Positions 29,779-39,010 are shown, counted from the first letter of the stretch. The stretch: DNA of 64,000 nucleotides from Bradyrhizobium lablabi (GCF_018129385.1 NZ_JAFCLN010000002.1:124001-188000), one strand, 5' to 3'. Translations and numbers: made by a program. Notes: generated from the letters alone by a model not told the origin.

Positions 29779-30492
29779 TCAATATTTCCGATACAGCCCG
29801 ATCAGTTTGCCCTGAATCCGGACCCGGTTCGGGGGCAGGATGCGCACTTCATAGGCAGTGTTGGCGGGCTCCAGCGCGATCGAGGCGCCGCGGCGACGGA
29901 AGCGCTTGAGCGTCGCTTCCTCCTCGTCGATCAGGGCGACCACGATGTCGCCGGTGTCGGCGCTCTCGTTGCGCTGGATCAGCGCCACGTCGCCGTCCAG
30001 GATTCCGGCGTCGACCATGGAATCGCCGCGCACCTCGAGCGCGTAATGTTCGCCGGAACCGAGCATGTCCGGCGGCACGCTGATGGTGTGGCTTCGCGTC
30101 TGGAGCGCCTCGATCGGCGTACCGGCGGCGATCCGGCCCATCACAGGTACGGCAACGGGACGTTCGCCGTCGCTCTCGGCGGCGGCTGCGCTCGCGGCGC
30201 GCTTGCCGAGCGTGCCCTCGATGACGCTCGGGGTAAAGCCGCGGCGGCTGCCGCCGTTGCCGGCGGCAAGCTCGGGCAGCTTGATGACCTCGATGGCGCG
30301 GGCGCGGTTGGGCAGGCGGCGGATGAAGCCGCGTTCTTCCAGCGCGGTGATGAGGCGGTGAATACCGGACTTCGAGCGCAGATCGAGCGCGTCCTTCATC
30401 TCGTCGAAGGAGGGCGGCACGCCCGCTTCCTTCAGCCTCTCATTGATGAAACGCAGAAGTTCGTACTGTTTGCGCGTGAGCATCTCGAGCAA
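29779..30492 (-). CDS. lexA: LexA repressor, SOS regulator and self-cleaving protease
   Basis: The 237-residue protein has an N-terminal winged helix (residues 1-65; [34 protein letters not shown]). The central scissile bond is Ala123-Gly124 (RIAAGTP), with the catalytic serine at 158 ([10 protein letters not shown]) and lysine at 196 (EEATLKRF). RecA-stimulated self-cleavage lifts repression of repair genes. The linker is Ala-rich and about 30 residues longer than in E. coli LexA, as in other alphaproteobacteria. A perfect LexA box lies 109 bp upstream, over a promoter-like sequence, so the gene is autoregulated. A strong terminator follows. Confidence 0.97.
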   Translation of the reverse strand: MLEMLTRKQYELLRFINERLKEAGVPPSFDEMKDALDLRSKSGIHRLITALEERGFIRRLPNRARAIEVIKLPELAAGNGGSRRGFTPSVIEGTLGKRAASAAAAESDGERPVAVPVMGRIAAGTPIEALQTRSHTISVPPDMLGSGEHYALEVRGDSMVDAGILDGDVALIQRNESADTGDIVVALIDEEEATLKRFRRRGASIALEPANTAYEVRILPPNRVRIQGKLIGLYRKY

Positions 30493-30593
30493 ATCCCCCG
30501 GTTAGATAGCGTCGTTCGATTCCGAGACTCTGAGGTTGGACTCCGGAAGTTCTTCTTCCAGACACTAGTCCTCGAAACAAATCATGAACGGAC

Positions 30594-30620
30594 ACTATAT
30601 GTTCGATACATGTTCTGCAA
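30594..30620 (-). promoter_or_regulatory. Promoter-like sequence of lexA
   Basis: On the - strand TTGCAG (30620-30615) and TATAGT (30599-30594) are spaced by 15 bp, a slightly short but plausible sigma-70-type pair. The LexA box fills the spacer exactly, so bound repressor would block polymerase. Confidence 0.6.
30601..30615. promoter_or_regulatory. LexA operator (alphaproteobacterial SOS box)
   Basis: GTTC-GATACAT-GTTC matches the alphaproteobacterial SOS box GTTC-N7-GTTC exactly. It lies between the moeA 3' end and lexA. On orientation and distance it controls lexA itself. Confidence 0.93.
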
Positions 30621-30676
30621 CCCCTTAATTTTGGGTGAATGCGTGAGCTTTTGTCAGGAGCTGCGAATCGCGCGGC

Positions 30677-31888
30677 TCATTCCGGCAGGCGCAGGATGTC
30701 GACTTCGGAGCCTTTCGCGGCTGCCGGTGCGAACGGCGGACGTATCACCAGGCCCTGTGCCGCAGCGAGAAATCCAAGCAGCGAGGAGTCCTGGCGATCG
30801 ACCGGCGTGGCGATCAATTGGCCGTCGCGGCGCTTCTCGATCCGCGCGCGCAGATAGTCTTCGCGCTGGTCGTTGGCGGCGGCGTCGCGGCCAAGCAGCG
30901 CCGTTTCCCTGGTGTGATGGACCGCTTTGCGGCCCGACAGCGCGCGAATCAACGGCACCAGGAACAGGTAGGCGCAGACGTAAGAGGAGACCGGATTGCC
31001 GGGCAGGCCGATCACGCGCATGGCGCCGAGCCGGCCGTGCATCATCGGCTTGCCCGGCCGCATCGCGATGCGCCAGAACGCCAAGGTGACCCCTTCGGCC
31101 TCCAGCGACTGCTTCACGAGGTCGTGGTCGCCGACCGAGGCGCCGCCCGAGGTGATCAGGATATCGGCGCCGGAATCGCGGGCGCGGCGGATGCCGTCGG
31201 TGGTGGCGGCGACCGTGTCGGCGGCAACCCCGAGGTCGATGGTGTCGGCGCCCTCGGCGCGGGCGAGGGCCCGCAGCGCATAGCCGTTGGAATAGACGAT
31301 CTGGGCGGGGCCGGGCGTGGTGCCCGGCATCACCAGCTCGTCGCCGGTGGCGAGCACGGCGACTTTGGGGCGGCGATAGACCGCAAGCTGCGGATGGTTC
31401 ATGGCCGCGGCCAGCGACAGGTCGCGGTCGGCGAGGCGGATCCCCCTGGCGAGCAGTACGTCGCCTTCCCTGAAGTCGACGCCGGCGGGGCGGATGTGGC
31501 GGCCCTTTGTGGCGGCTTCCGTGATGGCGATGGTGTCGCCGTTGCGTCTTGTATCTTCCTGGATGATGACGGCGTCGGCGCCGTCGGGGATCACGCCGCC
31601 GGTGAAGATGCGCGCCGCTTCGCCCTTGCCGATGGTGCGGCCGAACGGCCGGCCGGCCGCGACCTCGCCGATCACGCTCAGCCGGGCGGACAAATCCGCC
31701 GCGTCGGCAGCGCGCACGGCATAGCCGTCCATCGCCGACATCGCCTGCGGCGGTTGGGTGCGCCTTGCCGCAACATCGCGCGCCAGCGTGCGGTGAAAGG
31801 CGGCATCGAGCGCCACCATTTCTTCTCCCAGCGGATCAGCGCCGTCGAGGATCGCGGCAAGGGCGTCGGCAACCGGCATCAGGGCCAC
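30677..31888 (-). CDS. moeA: Molybdopterin molybdotransferase
   Basis: Inserts molybdate into adenylylated molybdopterin in the last step of Mo-cofactor synthesis. The 403-residue protein has the MoeA features MSAMDGYAVRAAD near residues 50-62, GEAARIFTGGVIPDGADAV near 87-105, the MogA-like core with ILITSGGASVGDHDLVKQ near 224-241, and VIGLPGNPVSSYVCAYLF near 283-300. GTG 31888 is chosen because GGAG lies seven bases upstream; ATG 31879 and TTG 31894 are alternatives. moaC, usually adjacent upstream, is about 7 kb away here. Confidence 0.95.
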   Translation of the reverse strand: MALMPVADALAAILDGADPLGEEMVALDAAFHRTLARDVAARRTQPPQAMSAMDGYAVRAADAADLSARLSVIGEVAAGRPFGRTIGKGEAARIFTGGVIPDGADAVIIQEDTRRNGDTIAITEAATKGRHIRPAGVDFREGDVLLARGIRLADRDLSLAAAMNHPQLAVYRRPKVAVLATGDELVMPGTTPGPAQIVYSNGYALRALARAEGADTIDLGVAADTVAATTDGIRRARDSGADILITSGGASVGDHDLVKQSLEAEGVTLAFWRIAMRPGKPMMHGRLGAMRVIGLPGNPVSSYVCAYLFLVPLIRALSGRKAVHHTRETALLGRDAAANDQREDYLRARIEKRRDGQLIATPVDRQDSSLLGFLAAAQGLVIRPPFAPAAAKGSEVDILRLPE

Positions 31889-31914
31889 GGGCAAACTCCA
31901 AATTGCTCGGGAAT

Positions 31915-32544
31915 CTATATCCCAAGTGAGGTGAGTGCCCGTGCCACGTCATCCATCGATGTCACGTGGACAGCCACAAGGCCGCGCGCCCGCGCCCCTT
32001 CGATATTGGCGGCCGAATCGTCGAAGAACAGGATCCTCGAGGCCGGCACGCCGATCGCTCTTACCACATGATCATAGGCTTCGGCGTCGGGTTTACGCAG
32101 CCCGATCGAGGAGGAGAGGAAGATTTTCTTGAAATGCCCGAGCACGTCCGCATAGGCGGTCGAGAAGTGCGCGACATGGGCCGGATTGGTGTTGGAGAAG
32201 GCATAAAGCGGCAATTGTTGTCCCGCGCGCGCCAGCAGCGGGGCGACACCGGCCATCTCGCCAGTGAAGATCGAGTTCCAGCCTTCGAGGAATTGCGCAT
32301 CCGTGATCGCGATGCCGAGCGATTGCCGCAGGCTTTCGAAGAAGGCGGCATCGTCGATCCTGCCGGTCTCGTGATGCCGGAAATGGTCGTTGACGATAAA
32401 GCGGGCCGTGAGGTCATCGGCCGCACAGCCGGCATGGCCCGCCCACACCGACATCACCCGGTCAAAACTGATGTCGAGCACGACGCGGCCGAGGTCGAAC
32501 AGCAGCACGTCGGCGGAGCCGGGGAAGATAACGGGAACGCTCAT
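31915..32544 (-). CDS. HAD-superfamily hydrolase, subfamily IA
   Basis: Cytosolic phosphatase-like protein of 209 residues from ATG 32544. Motif I is LLFDLGRVVLD, with Asp17 as nucleophile; the usual second Asp is Gly, as in the YihX-like branch. Motif II is FSNTNPAH, motif III includes the lysine in IGLRKPDAEAYDHV, and motif IV is ILFFDDSAANIEGA. The alpha-helical cap (about 28-95) contains FRHHETGRIDDAAFFESL. A 56-residue in-frame extension is antisense to the next gene and is discarded. It ends 27 bp before the moeA start on the same strand, so it may be co-transcribed. Substrate unknown; sugar phosphates are typical. Confidence 0.85.
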   Translation of the reverse strand: MSVPVIFPGSADVLLFDLGRVVLDISFDRVMSVWAGHAGCAADDLTARFIVNDHFRHHETGRIDDAAFFESLRQSLGIAITDAQFLEGWNSIFTGEMAGVAPLLARAGQQLPLYAFSNTNPAHVAHFSTAYADVLGHFKKIFLSSSIGLRKPDAEAYDHVVRAIGVPASRILFFDDSAANIEGARARGLVAVHVTSMDDVARALTSLGI

Positions 32545-32650
32545 TGCGGCGAGGATGTACGAAAAACGAGGCCGCCATGCAACGATGCGGCCTTGCTGGC
32601 GCTGGCGGCCCGTATATCGTTCCCGGCCGAGGAAACCCCAAGGTAATCCC

Positions 32651-33823
32651 ATGTCCGGCACGCTGTTGTTTTCGCCCATGACCATCCGCGGGCTCGAATT
32701 GAAGAACCGCATCGTGGTGCCGCCGATGCATCAATATTCGGCCGTGAAGGGATTTCCGACCGACTGGCACCTGATGAATGCCGGAAAGTTCGCCGCCGGC
32801 GGCGCGGGGCTGGTGGTGGTTGAGTCAACGAAAGTGGAGCGGCGCGGCTGCGGCACGGTCGGCGATCTCGGCATCTGGGACGACAAGTTCATCGAGCCGC
32901 TGTCGCGGCTGGTGAAATTCATCAAGCAGCAGAATTCGGTCCCCGGCATCCAGCTCGGCCATTCCGGCCGCAAGGCGCGCGCGAGGCGGCCGTGGGAGGG
33001 CGATGGGCCGCTGGCGCGAACGGACGAGATCGACGACTGGGATGAATGGACGCCGGTGGCGCCGAGCGCGATCGCGCACAGCGAAAAATGGCCGGTGCCG
33101 CGCGCGCTGGAACGCGGCGAGGTAAAGGACCTCGTGCAGGCCTGGGGGCAGGCGGCGCGGCGCGCGCATGAGGCCGGTTTCGAGATGCTCGAGCTGCACG
33201 GCGCGCACGGCTATCTCGTGCATGAATTCCTGTCCGAACGATCGAACCAGCGCACCGACGAATATGGCGGATCCGAAGAGGGCCGCATGCGCTTCATCAT
33301 CGAGGTGGCGGAAGCGGTGCGCGGGCATTGGCCCGATCACAAGCCGCTGTTTGTGCGGCTGTCGGTGGAGGATAATGCCGGCTGGGGACCGGAGCAGAGT
33401 GCGAAGCTTGCAAGGATACTGAAAGCGAAAGGCGTCGACGCGATCGACTGCTCGTCCGGCGGCATCACCGACGCGGCGCCGATCCTCGGCAAGGAGATCA
33501 AGTACAGCTATCAGGTGCCGCTGTCGGAATATGTCCGCACGCATGCCGACATCATGACGATGGCGGTCGGGCTGATCATCCATGGCGACCAGGCCGAGCA
33601 GATTTTACGCGACAAGCAGGCGGACCTGATCGCAGTCGGGCGCGAGATCCTCAACAATCCGAACTGGCCGATGGATGCAGCGCTCAAACTCGGCGTCGAC
33701 GGCCCGTTCCGCAACGTGCCGCCGCAGTTCGGCTACTGGCTCGGCACCCGCGCCAAGCGCGGTTTCGGTACAAAACCCTCGACGTGGCAGAATGGCCTCA
33801 ATGCGCCCGGCGAAGTGTCCTGA
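32651..33823 (+). CDS. NADH:flavin oxidoreductase, Old Yellow Enzyme family (YqjM-like)
   Basis: FMN-dependent ene-reductase of 390 residues. It starts MSGTLLFSPMTIRGLELKNRIVVPPMHQYSA, where the FMN-binding barrel begins, with VPPMHQY in place of the usual APMCQY. Later come GIQLGHSGRKA near residues 98-108, ELHGAHGYLVHEFLS near 182-196 with SNQRTDEYGGS, and VGREILNNPNWPM near the C-terminus. This matches class III bacterial OYEs such as YqjM and XenA. It is divergent from the HAD gene. The cysteine that tunes FMN in YqjM appears replaced by His in MHQYS. The natural substrate is unknown. Confidence 0.9.
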   Translation: MSGTLLFSPMTIRGLELKNRIVVPPMHQYSAVKGFPTDWHLMNAGKFAAGGAGLVVVESTKVERRGCGTVGDLGIWDDKFIEPLSRLVKFIKQQNSVPGIQLGHSGRKARARRPWEGDGPLARTDEIDDWDEWTPVAPSAIAHSEKWPVPRALERGEVKDLVQAWGQAARRAHEAGFEMLELHGAHGYLVHEFLSERSNQRTDEYGGSEEGRMRFIIEVAEAVRGHWPDHKPLFVRLSVEDNAGWGPEQSAKLARILKAKGVDAIDCSSGGITDAAPILGKEIKYSYQVPLSEYVRTHADIMTMAVGLIIHGDQAEQILRDKQADLIAVGREILNNPNWPMDAALKLGVDGPFRNVPPQFGYWLGTRAKRGFGTKPSTWQNGLNAPGEVS

Positions 33824-33941
33824 ACGCCTGCTTGCCTTCGACCCGCCATTTTCCGACCAAAAAGCCATTGTGTGCTTGCCCGCGCCGGGCCGGGGGAAGG
33901 TTCAACTGAATCGCGGCCGACAACAGCGTTGGGGGTATAAG

Positions 33942-35267
33942 ATGCGCAGGAATCTCACCTTTTTCCTCGGCGCGATGACGGGCATGGGCGTGACCCTGCT
34001 CGTGAGCGGGCCGTATGGAGCGCATCTGGTCGCCTCCGCCAACGCAGCCCGTTCCGACACTTATACACAGCTCAACCTGTTCGGCGCCGTGTTTGAGCGC
34101 GTCCGCGGCGCCTATGTCGAAAAACCCGACGACACCAAACTGATCGAGGGCGCGATCAGCGGCATGGTCGGCTCGCTCGACCCGCATTCGCGCTACATGA
34201 ATGCCAAGGGCTGGGCCGACATGCAGGAGAACACGCAAGGCGAGTTCGGCGGGCTCGGCATCGAGGTCACGATGGAGGACGGGCTCGTCAAGGTGGTCGC
34301 GCCGATCGACGATACGCCGGCGGCAAAGGCCGGCCTGCTGTCGGGCGACTTCATCAGCCAGATCGACGACGAGAGCATCCAGGGCCTCTCCCTCGATCAG
34401 GCCGTGCGCAAGATGAAGGGGCCGGCGAAAAGCAAGATTCGGCTAAAAGTTCTTCGCAAGGGTGTCGAAAAGCCGATCGACGTTGCGATCGTGCGCGAAA
34501 TCATCCGCGTACGGCCGGTCCGCTATCACACCGACGGCGGCGATATCGGCTACATCCGGGTCACCTCGTTCAACGAACAGACCACCGACGGCTTGCGCAA
34601 GGCGATCACGGCGATCGCCAAGGAAATCCCTGCTGAGAAGCTGTCGGGCTATGTGCTCGATCTGCGCAACAATCCGGGCGGACTGCTCGACCAGGCGGTG
34701 TCGGTGGCCGGCACCTTCATGACCCGCGGCGAGGTCGTTTCCACCCGCGGCCGCAGTTCGGAAGAAACCCAGCGCTTCATCGCGCGCGGCGGCGACCTCA
34801 CCAAAGGCAAGCCGCTCGTCGTGCTGATCAATGGCGGATCGGCATCGGCTTCCGAGATCGTGGCCGGCGCGTTGCACGACCACAAGCGCGCCACGCTGAT
34901 CGGCACGCGCTCGTTCGGCAAGGGTTCGGTGCAGACGATCATTCCGCTGGGCAGCGGCAACGGCGCGCTCGCGCTCACCACCGCGCGCTACTACACGCCG
35001 TCCGGCCGGTCGATCCAGGCCAAAGGCATCGCGCCCGATATCGAAATCCTTCAGGACGTGCCGGAAGACCTGAAGAGCCGGTACCAGGCCAGGAGCGAAG
35101 CATCGATGCGCGGACATCTCTCCGCCGATGGCGCCGAGCAGGTCGGCTCGCAATCCTACATTCCGCCGGCGGAGAAGGACGACAAGGCGCTGGGCGCGGC
35201 GTTCAATCTGCTGCGCGGGGTCACGGTCAGCGCCGGCGCCCCGGCGAAGCGGCCGGTTCCGAACTGA
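33942..35267 (+). CDS. Carboxyl-terminal processing protease (S41A, CtpA-like)
   Basis: Periplasmic serine protease of 441 residues. An N-terminal signal or anchor (about 1-35, MRRNLTFFLGAMTGMGVTLL) is followed by a PDZ domain (about 100-180, GGLGIEVTMEDGLVKVVAPIDDTPA and AGLLSGDFISQID). The S41 core has the catalytic serine in the GGSASASEIVAG segment (residues 298-308) and the lysine at 327 (SFGKGSVQ). The remaining tail is Pro/Ala-rich. ATG 33942 is chosen because upstream codons overlap the OYE gene. It trims C-termini of periplasmic or lipoprotein substrates. It stands in an accessory block, not in the usual core location, so it may be a second copy. Confidence 0.9.
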   Translation: MRRNLTFFLGAMTGMGVTLLVSGPYGAHLVASANAARSDTYTQLNLFGAVFERVRGAYVEKPDDTKLIEGAISGMVGSLDPHSRYMNAKGWADMQENTQGEFGGLGIEVTMEDGLVKVVAPIDDTPAAKAGLLSGDFISQIDDESIQGLSLDQAVRKMKGPAKSKIRLKVLRKGVEKPIDVAIVREIIRVRPVRYHTDGGDIGYIRVTSFNEQTTDGLRKAITAIAKEIPAEKLSGYVLDLRNNPGGLLDQAVSVAGTFMTRGEVVSTRGRSSEETQRFIARGGDLTKGKPLVVLINGGSASASEIVAGALHDHKRATLIGTRSFGKGSVQTIIPLGSGNGALALTTARYYTPSGRSIQAKGIAPDIEILQDVPEDLKSRYQARSEASMRGHLSADGAEQVGSQSYIPPAEKDDKALGAAFNLLRGVTVSAGAPAKRPVPN

Positions 35268-35286
35268 GCCTGAGTCCGGCTTTACT

Positions 35287-35317
35287 CGTCATGGCCGGGA
35301 CAAGCCCGGGCATGACG
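35287..35317. terminator. Inverted repeat between convergent genes
   Basis: CGTCATGGCCGGG (35287-35299) and CCCGGGCATGACG (35305-35317) form a long stem with one internal mismatch and a 5-nt loop. It lies between convergent ctpA-like (+) and GGDEF-EAL (-) genes. It has no T run, but position and stability fit a bidirectional terminator. Its CGTCATGxCCGGG...CCCGGGCATGACG form is, from memory, another common Bradyrhizobium intergenic repeat. Confidence 0.6.
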
Positions 35318-35346
35318 ACTGTATCTCTGTCAAACATCAGGGGCGC

Positions 35347-38076
35347 TTACGCCGGGTGAACGACCCGTTTGCGCTTGCGTTCGCGCCGCGCGGGCGATGC
35401 GGCCGGGGGCGGCTCATGTGACAGCATGTCTCTGATCTCGGCCGGCGGTTTCGGCGCGCTGAACAGGTAGCCCTGCATTTCCGAGCAGCCGAGCGTGCGC
35501 AGCATTTGCTGCTGCTCCACCGTCTCGACGCCTTCGGCCGTGGTGGTCATGTCGCGTTCGGCGGCGATGTTGACGACGGCCTGCACGATGTCGGCCGAAC
35601 CGGACGGCTCGCTGATATCCGATATGAAGCAGCGGTCGATCTTGATCTTGTCGAACGGGAAACGCTTGAGGTAGCTCAGCGAGGAATAGCCGGTGCCGAA
35701 ATCGTCGAGCGCGATGCGCACGCCGATGGCGCGGAGCTGGTGCAGGATCGCGAGTGCCGCATCGTCGTCGCGGATCAGCACGGCCTCGGTGATCTCGAGC
35801 TCGAGCCGGCCCGCCGGCAGGCCGGAGGCGGCGAGCGCCGCGATCACCTTCAGCGCCAGCGTGCCGCTCCTGAACTGCACCGGCGAGACGTTGACGGCAA
35901 GGCGGATGTGCTCGGGCCACTTGGCGGCTTCCATGCAGGCCGTGGTCAAGACCCATTCGCCAAGCTGGTTGATGAGGCCGGTCTCCTCGGCGACCGGCAC
36001 GAAATCGGCCGGCGAGATCAGACCGCGTACCGGATGGCGCCAGCGTATCAGGGCTTCGCAGCCGGTGATCCGGTTGTCCTGGAGGCTGAGGCAAGGCTGG
36101 TAGTAGACCTCGAAACCGCCATCGGCGACCGCCTGGCGCAGATCCATTTCGAGCAGGCGGCGCGCCCTTACCTGCGCCTCCATCGCCGGTTCGAAGAACC
36201 GATAGGTGCGGCGTCCGGCGGCCTTGGCGGCGTACATCGCCAGATCGGCGTTCTTCAGGATTTTTTCCAGATCCGAACCGTCCTGCGGCGCCAGCGCAAT
36301 GCCGATCGAGGCATCGGTGGTGACCTGATGGCCGAGACATTCGTAAGGCGCGCGGATCGCCGCGAAGACGCGGGCAACGAGATCCGTGACGGCGCCGGGA
36401 TCGCGGACGTCGGTCTGTACAATCGCAAATTCATCACCGCCGAGACGGGCGACGAAATCGGTCTCGCGCACGCAGCCGCGCAGGCTCGCCGCCACCGACT
36501 TGAGCAACTCGTCGCCGACCAGATGGCCGAGCGAGTCGTTGATGCCCTTGAACTCGTCAATGTCGATATAGAGCACCGCAAGCTGGCGGTCCGGCGCGAT
36601 GTGCGGCAGTTCGTGCTTGAGCTGCTCGTGGAACAGGGCGCGGTTCGGCAGGTCGGTCAGCGCGTCGTAATGGGCGAGGCGGGTAATGCGCTCCTCGGCG
36701 CGGCGGCGCTCGGTGACGTCCTCGTGGGTCGCGACCCAGCCGCCGTCGGCGAGGGGCTCGTTGACGACGTGGATCGAGCGTCCATCGGGCGTCTCGATCA
36801 CCATCGAATTGCGCACGCCGATGTCGCGCAGCACCAGATTGACGTATTGCTCGAGGTCGCCGGTGAACGATCCGGTCTGCTTGCGGTGTACGATCACCTC
36901 GCGGAACGTACAGCCGGGCTTGATGATTTGGGCCGACAAGCCATACATCTCGATGTAGCGGTGATTGCAGATCACCAGCCGCTGCGAGGAGTCGAACAGC
37001 AACAGGCCCTGCGTCATGTTGTTGACGGCGGTATCGAGCCGCAGCTTCTCCAGGGTCAGGCGCTGTTGTGACGCGCGATGCTGCTGCGACAGCTTGCGGA
37101 CGACCAGGAACAGCAGGAACGCAATCGCGGTCACGAAGAGACCGGTGATCACGACCAGGATCGTGATCTGCTCGCGCCAGTCGGCCAGCGCGGCTTCCGT
37201 CGTGTTGGTGGCGACGATGACGATCGGGAAATTGGCAAGCGCCCGCGAGGCGACCAACCTGTCCTTGCCGTCGATCGGGCTGGCGAGGCGGCTGGCGCTG
37301 TGGCTGAGCTCGAACACCTGCTGCTGTGCGGCCGGCCCCGTCTTGAAGTTCTTGCCGATCATCTGCGGGGCATGGGGATGCCGGACGAGCAGGGTGCCGT
37401 CGCGATGGTGCATCGAAATTGCGGCGCCGTCCCCGAGCGCTACGGAGGCGAAGAACTTTTCGAAATTGGCAGGCTCGATGCCCCGGCCGATGACGCCCAG
37501 GAATTCGCCACGCGGTCCCTTCACCTTGCGCGCGATCACGGTGGTCCAGACACCGGTGATGCGGCTGTACACCGGTTCGGTGATCATGTCCGGCGAGTGA
37601 GGACCCGACCGGAAGTTCCTGAAATAGGCGCGGTCGGCGACATTGACCGGCGGCACCGGCCAGGCCGCCGACGCATTGATCAGCTTGCCGTCGGCATCGA
37701 AGACGTTGATGCCGCCGACATAGGACAGCGCGCTCATCTTCGACTTCAACATCAGGTGGATCGCCTCGGTCGACATCTGACGCCGGTAGTTCTCGGGCGT
37801 TGCGATGCCGTTGACGCGCATGTAGTCGATCAGGTCTTTTTGAACGACCTCGAAATCCTCGAGCTGCTGGTCGAAATGACGGGCGAGCAGAAGCACGGTG
37901 TTGTCGAGCTCGCGCTCGGCGTTGCGCAGCGCGCGCTCGCGGAAATTGCTGGCCATCACGGTGGCGCCGACGGCAATGGCCGCGATCAGCAACGTGCCGC
38001 CGAGGATCAGCCAGCGGATCGGGCTGCCGCGAAGAGCGTTTGCTGCATTGGGGGTGGCGGAATTGTTTGAATGCAT
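35347..38076 (-). CDS. Cache-PAS-GGDEF-EAL cyclic-di-GMP signalling protein
   Basis: Inner-membrane sensor of 909 residues that can both make and break c-di-GMP. A transmembrane segment (about 21-42) is followed by a periplasmic Cache-type sensor (50-295, with RAYFRNFRSGPH and ITEPVYSRITGVWT) and a second transmembrane helix (about 304-326). Next come a PAS-like domain (345-455), a GGDEF domain with intact GGDEF at 546-550, and an EAL domain with EAL at 674-676 and DDFGTGYSSL near 800. The inhibitory RxxD site is present as RETD at 537-540. All signature residues look functional, so net activity cannot be read from sequence. It probably links an external ligand to motility or attachment. Confidence 0.93.
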   Translation of the reverse strand: MHSNNSATPNAANALRGSPIRWLILGGTLLIAAIAVGATVMASNFRERALRNAERELDNTVLLLARHFDQQLEDFEVVQKDLIDYMRVNGIATPENYRRQMSTEAIHLMLKSKMSALSYVGGINVFDADGKLINASAAWPVPPVNVADRAYFRNFRSGPHSPDMITEPVYSRITGVWTTVIARKVKGPRGEFLGVIGRGIEPANFEKFFASVALGDGAAISMHHRDGTLLVRHPHAPQMIGKNFKTGPAAQQQVFELSHSASRLASPIDGKDRLVASRALANFPIVIVATNTTEAALADWREQITILVVITGLFVTAIAFLLFLVVRKLSQQHRASQQRLTLEKLRLDTAVNNMTQGLLLFDSSQRLVICNHRYIEMYGLSAQIIKPGCTFREVIVHRKQTGSFTGDLEQYVNLVLRDIGVRNSMVIETPDGRSIHVVNEPLADGGWVATHEDVTERRRAEERITRLAHYDALTDLPNRALFHEQLKHELPHIAPDRQLAVLYIDIDEFKGINDSLGHLVGDELLKSVAASLRGCVRETDFVARLGGDEFAIVQTDVRDPGAVTDLVARVFAAIRAPYECLGHQVTTDASIGIALAPQDGSDLEKILKNADLAMYAAKAAGRRTYRFFEPAMEAQVRARRLLEMDLRQAVADGGFEVYYQPCLSLQDNRITGCEALIRWRHPVRGLISPADFVPVAEETGLINQLGEWVLTTACMEAAKWPEHIRLAVNVSPVQFRSGTLALKVIAALAASGLPAGRLELEITEAVLIRDDDAALAILHQLRAIGVRIALDDFGTGYSSLSYLKRFPFDKIKIDRCFISDISEPSGSADIVQAVVNIAAERDMTTTAEGVETVEQQQMLRTLGCSEMQGYLFSAPKPPAEIRDMLSHEPPPAASPARRERKRKRVVHPA

Positions 38077-38367
38077 TTCTTTTTTTGCTGCGGCCGCGAC
38101 TCACCCGGAGGCGATCTTCTCATGCCCCCGACATCCAGAACGGGTATCGCAGCGAGATGGAGTTGCGGTTAGGAATTCTGGTTAATGAGTCGTTACCGGG
38201 ACGGGCAGGCGGTGCAATATGGCAGTGCAATCAGGCAGTCCCGACGTCAGGCGTGCGATGCAGCGCTAATTCTCGTAAAAGTGCGATCAACTTGTCGTTG
38301 AAGCGATCGCGAGCCGAAGTACTGCGGCCTGCGGCGAGGACCGGATCGCTTCGCCGTCTCGATGGCG
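38077..38367. other. Spacer with no recognised content
   Basis: About 290 bp between the GGDEF-EAL gene and the EPGYC genes, all on the - strand. No convincing open frame, repeat or operator was found. It should contain the promoter of the GGDEF-EAL gene. Confidence 0.4.
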
Positions 38368-38637
38368 CTAGTACCTGCGGGTAGCCGGTTTCTTCGGCCG
38401 CTTGACGGCGACACCCACTGTTTGACCCTGCGCCGACATGCTGCCCTGCGGGTAGGGATTCATACTGCGCTGCGCGTTGGGATCGGTGTACGGATTGCCC
38501 GGTCCCTTATTCTGGCAATTCGCATTGGGATAGAAAAATGCGCAATAGCCCGGCTCCGAGATCACCTGCTGCGCGAGTGCGGGGGCAGTGAGGCAGAGCA
38601 GGATTGCTGCTGACGCAAATAGCCTGAAGGCGGACAT
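38368..38637 (-). CDS. Small secreted EPGYC protein 1
   Basis: An 89-residue secreted protein. The signal peptide MSAFRLFASAAILLCLTAPALA is cut after ALA, leaving a mature part of about 67 residues. That part starts QQVISEPGYCAFFYPNANCQN, then GPGNPYTDP, and ends in the basic tail RPKKPATRRY. Two cysteines (YC and NC) may form a disulfide. The protein just upstream (38711-39010) shares EPGYCA-x-F-x-x-N-x-x-C-x-x-x-G, so the pair is a tandem duplication. A nine-residue longer start is less likely because ATG 38637 begins the signal peptide. Function unknown. Confidence 0.7.
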   Translation of the reverse strand: MSAFRLFASAAILLCLTAPALAQQVISEPGYCAFFYPNANCQNKGPGNPYTDPNAQRSMNPYPQGSMSAQGQTVGVAVKRPKKPATRRY

Positions 38638-38710
38638 CGCATTCCTCCTTGCAAGTCTGGCCAAAGGAAAAACACCGCGGTCCGCCCGTTAGTCCGGAGG
38701 GGCCTTCACG

Positions 38711-39010
38711 CTAGCGTGAAACGGGTGCGGCTCCCGCGGGCGGCTGCTTTGCTTGCTGCGGCGCGGCGGCCGATTTGCTCTTCTTTTTCTTTTCGGGCTT
38801 TGGCGGAACGACAGGAGCGGCCTGCACCTCTTCTTCCGGTTCCGCTACCAGGCCTTTGCCCGGCGGATCGGCGCCGATGGTGTTGCAATCGATGTTCGTG
38901 AAGAATTGAGCGCAATAGCCGGGCTCGGGGTTGGCTTCCCAGGCAAGCGCTTGTGGAACGGTTGCGATGTACAGGAGTGCGGCGGCGCTGCATGCAGCGA
39001 GCTTCAGCAT
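38711..39010 (-). CDS. Small secreted EPGYC protein 2
   Basis: A 99-residue secreted protein. The signal peptide MLKLAACSAAALLYIATVPQALA is followed by WEANPEPGYCAQFFTNIDCNTIGADPPG, then an acidic-to-basic linker with PVVPPKPEKKKKSKSAAAPQQAKQPPAG. It shares the EPGYC core and Cys spacing with the downstream protein at 38368-38637. The Lys/Ala/Pro tail resembles wall- or DNA-binding low-complexity tails. It lies 38 bp downstream of moaC on the same strand and may be read from the trp-moaC transcript. Function unknown. Confidence 0.7.
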   Translation of the reverse strand: MLKLAACSAAALLYIATVPQALAWEANPEPGYCAQFFTNIDCNTIGADPPGKGLVAEPEEEVQAAPVVPPKPEKKKKSKSAAAPQQAKQPPAGAAPVSR

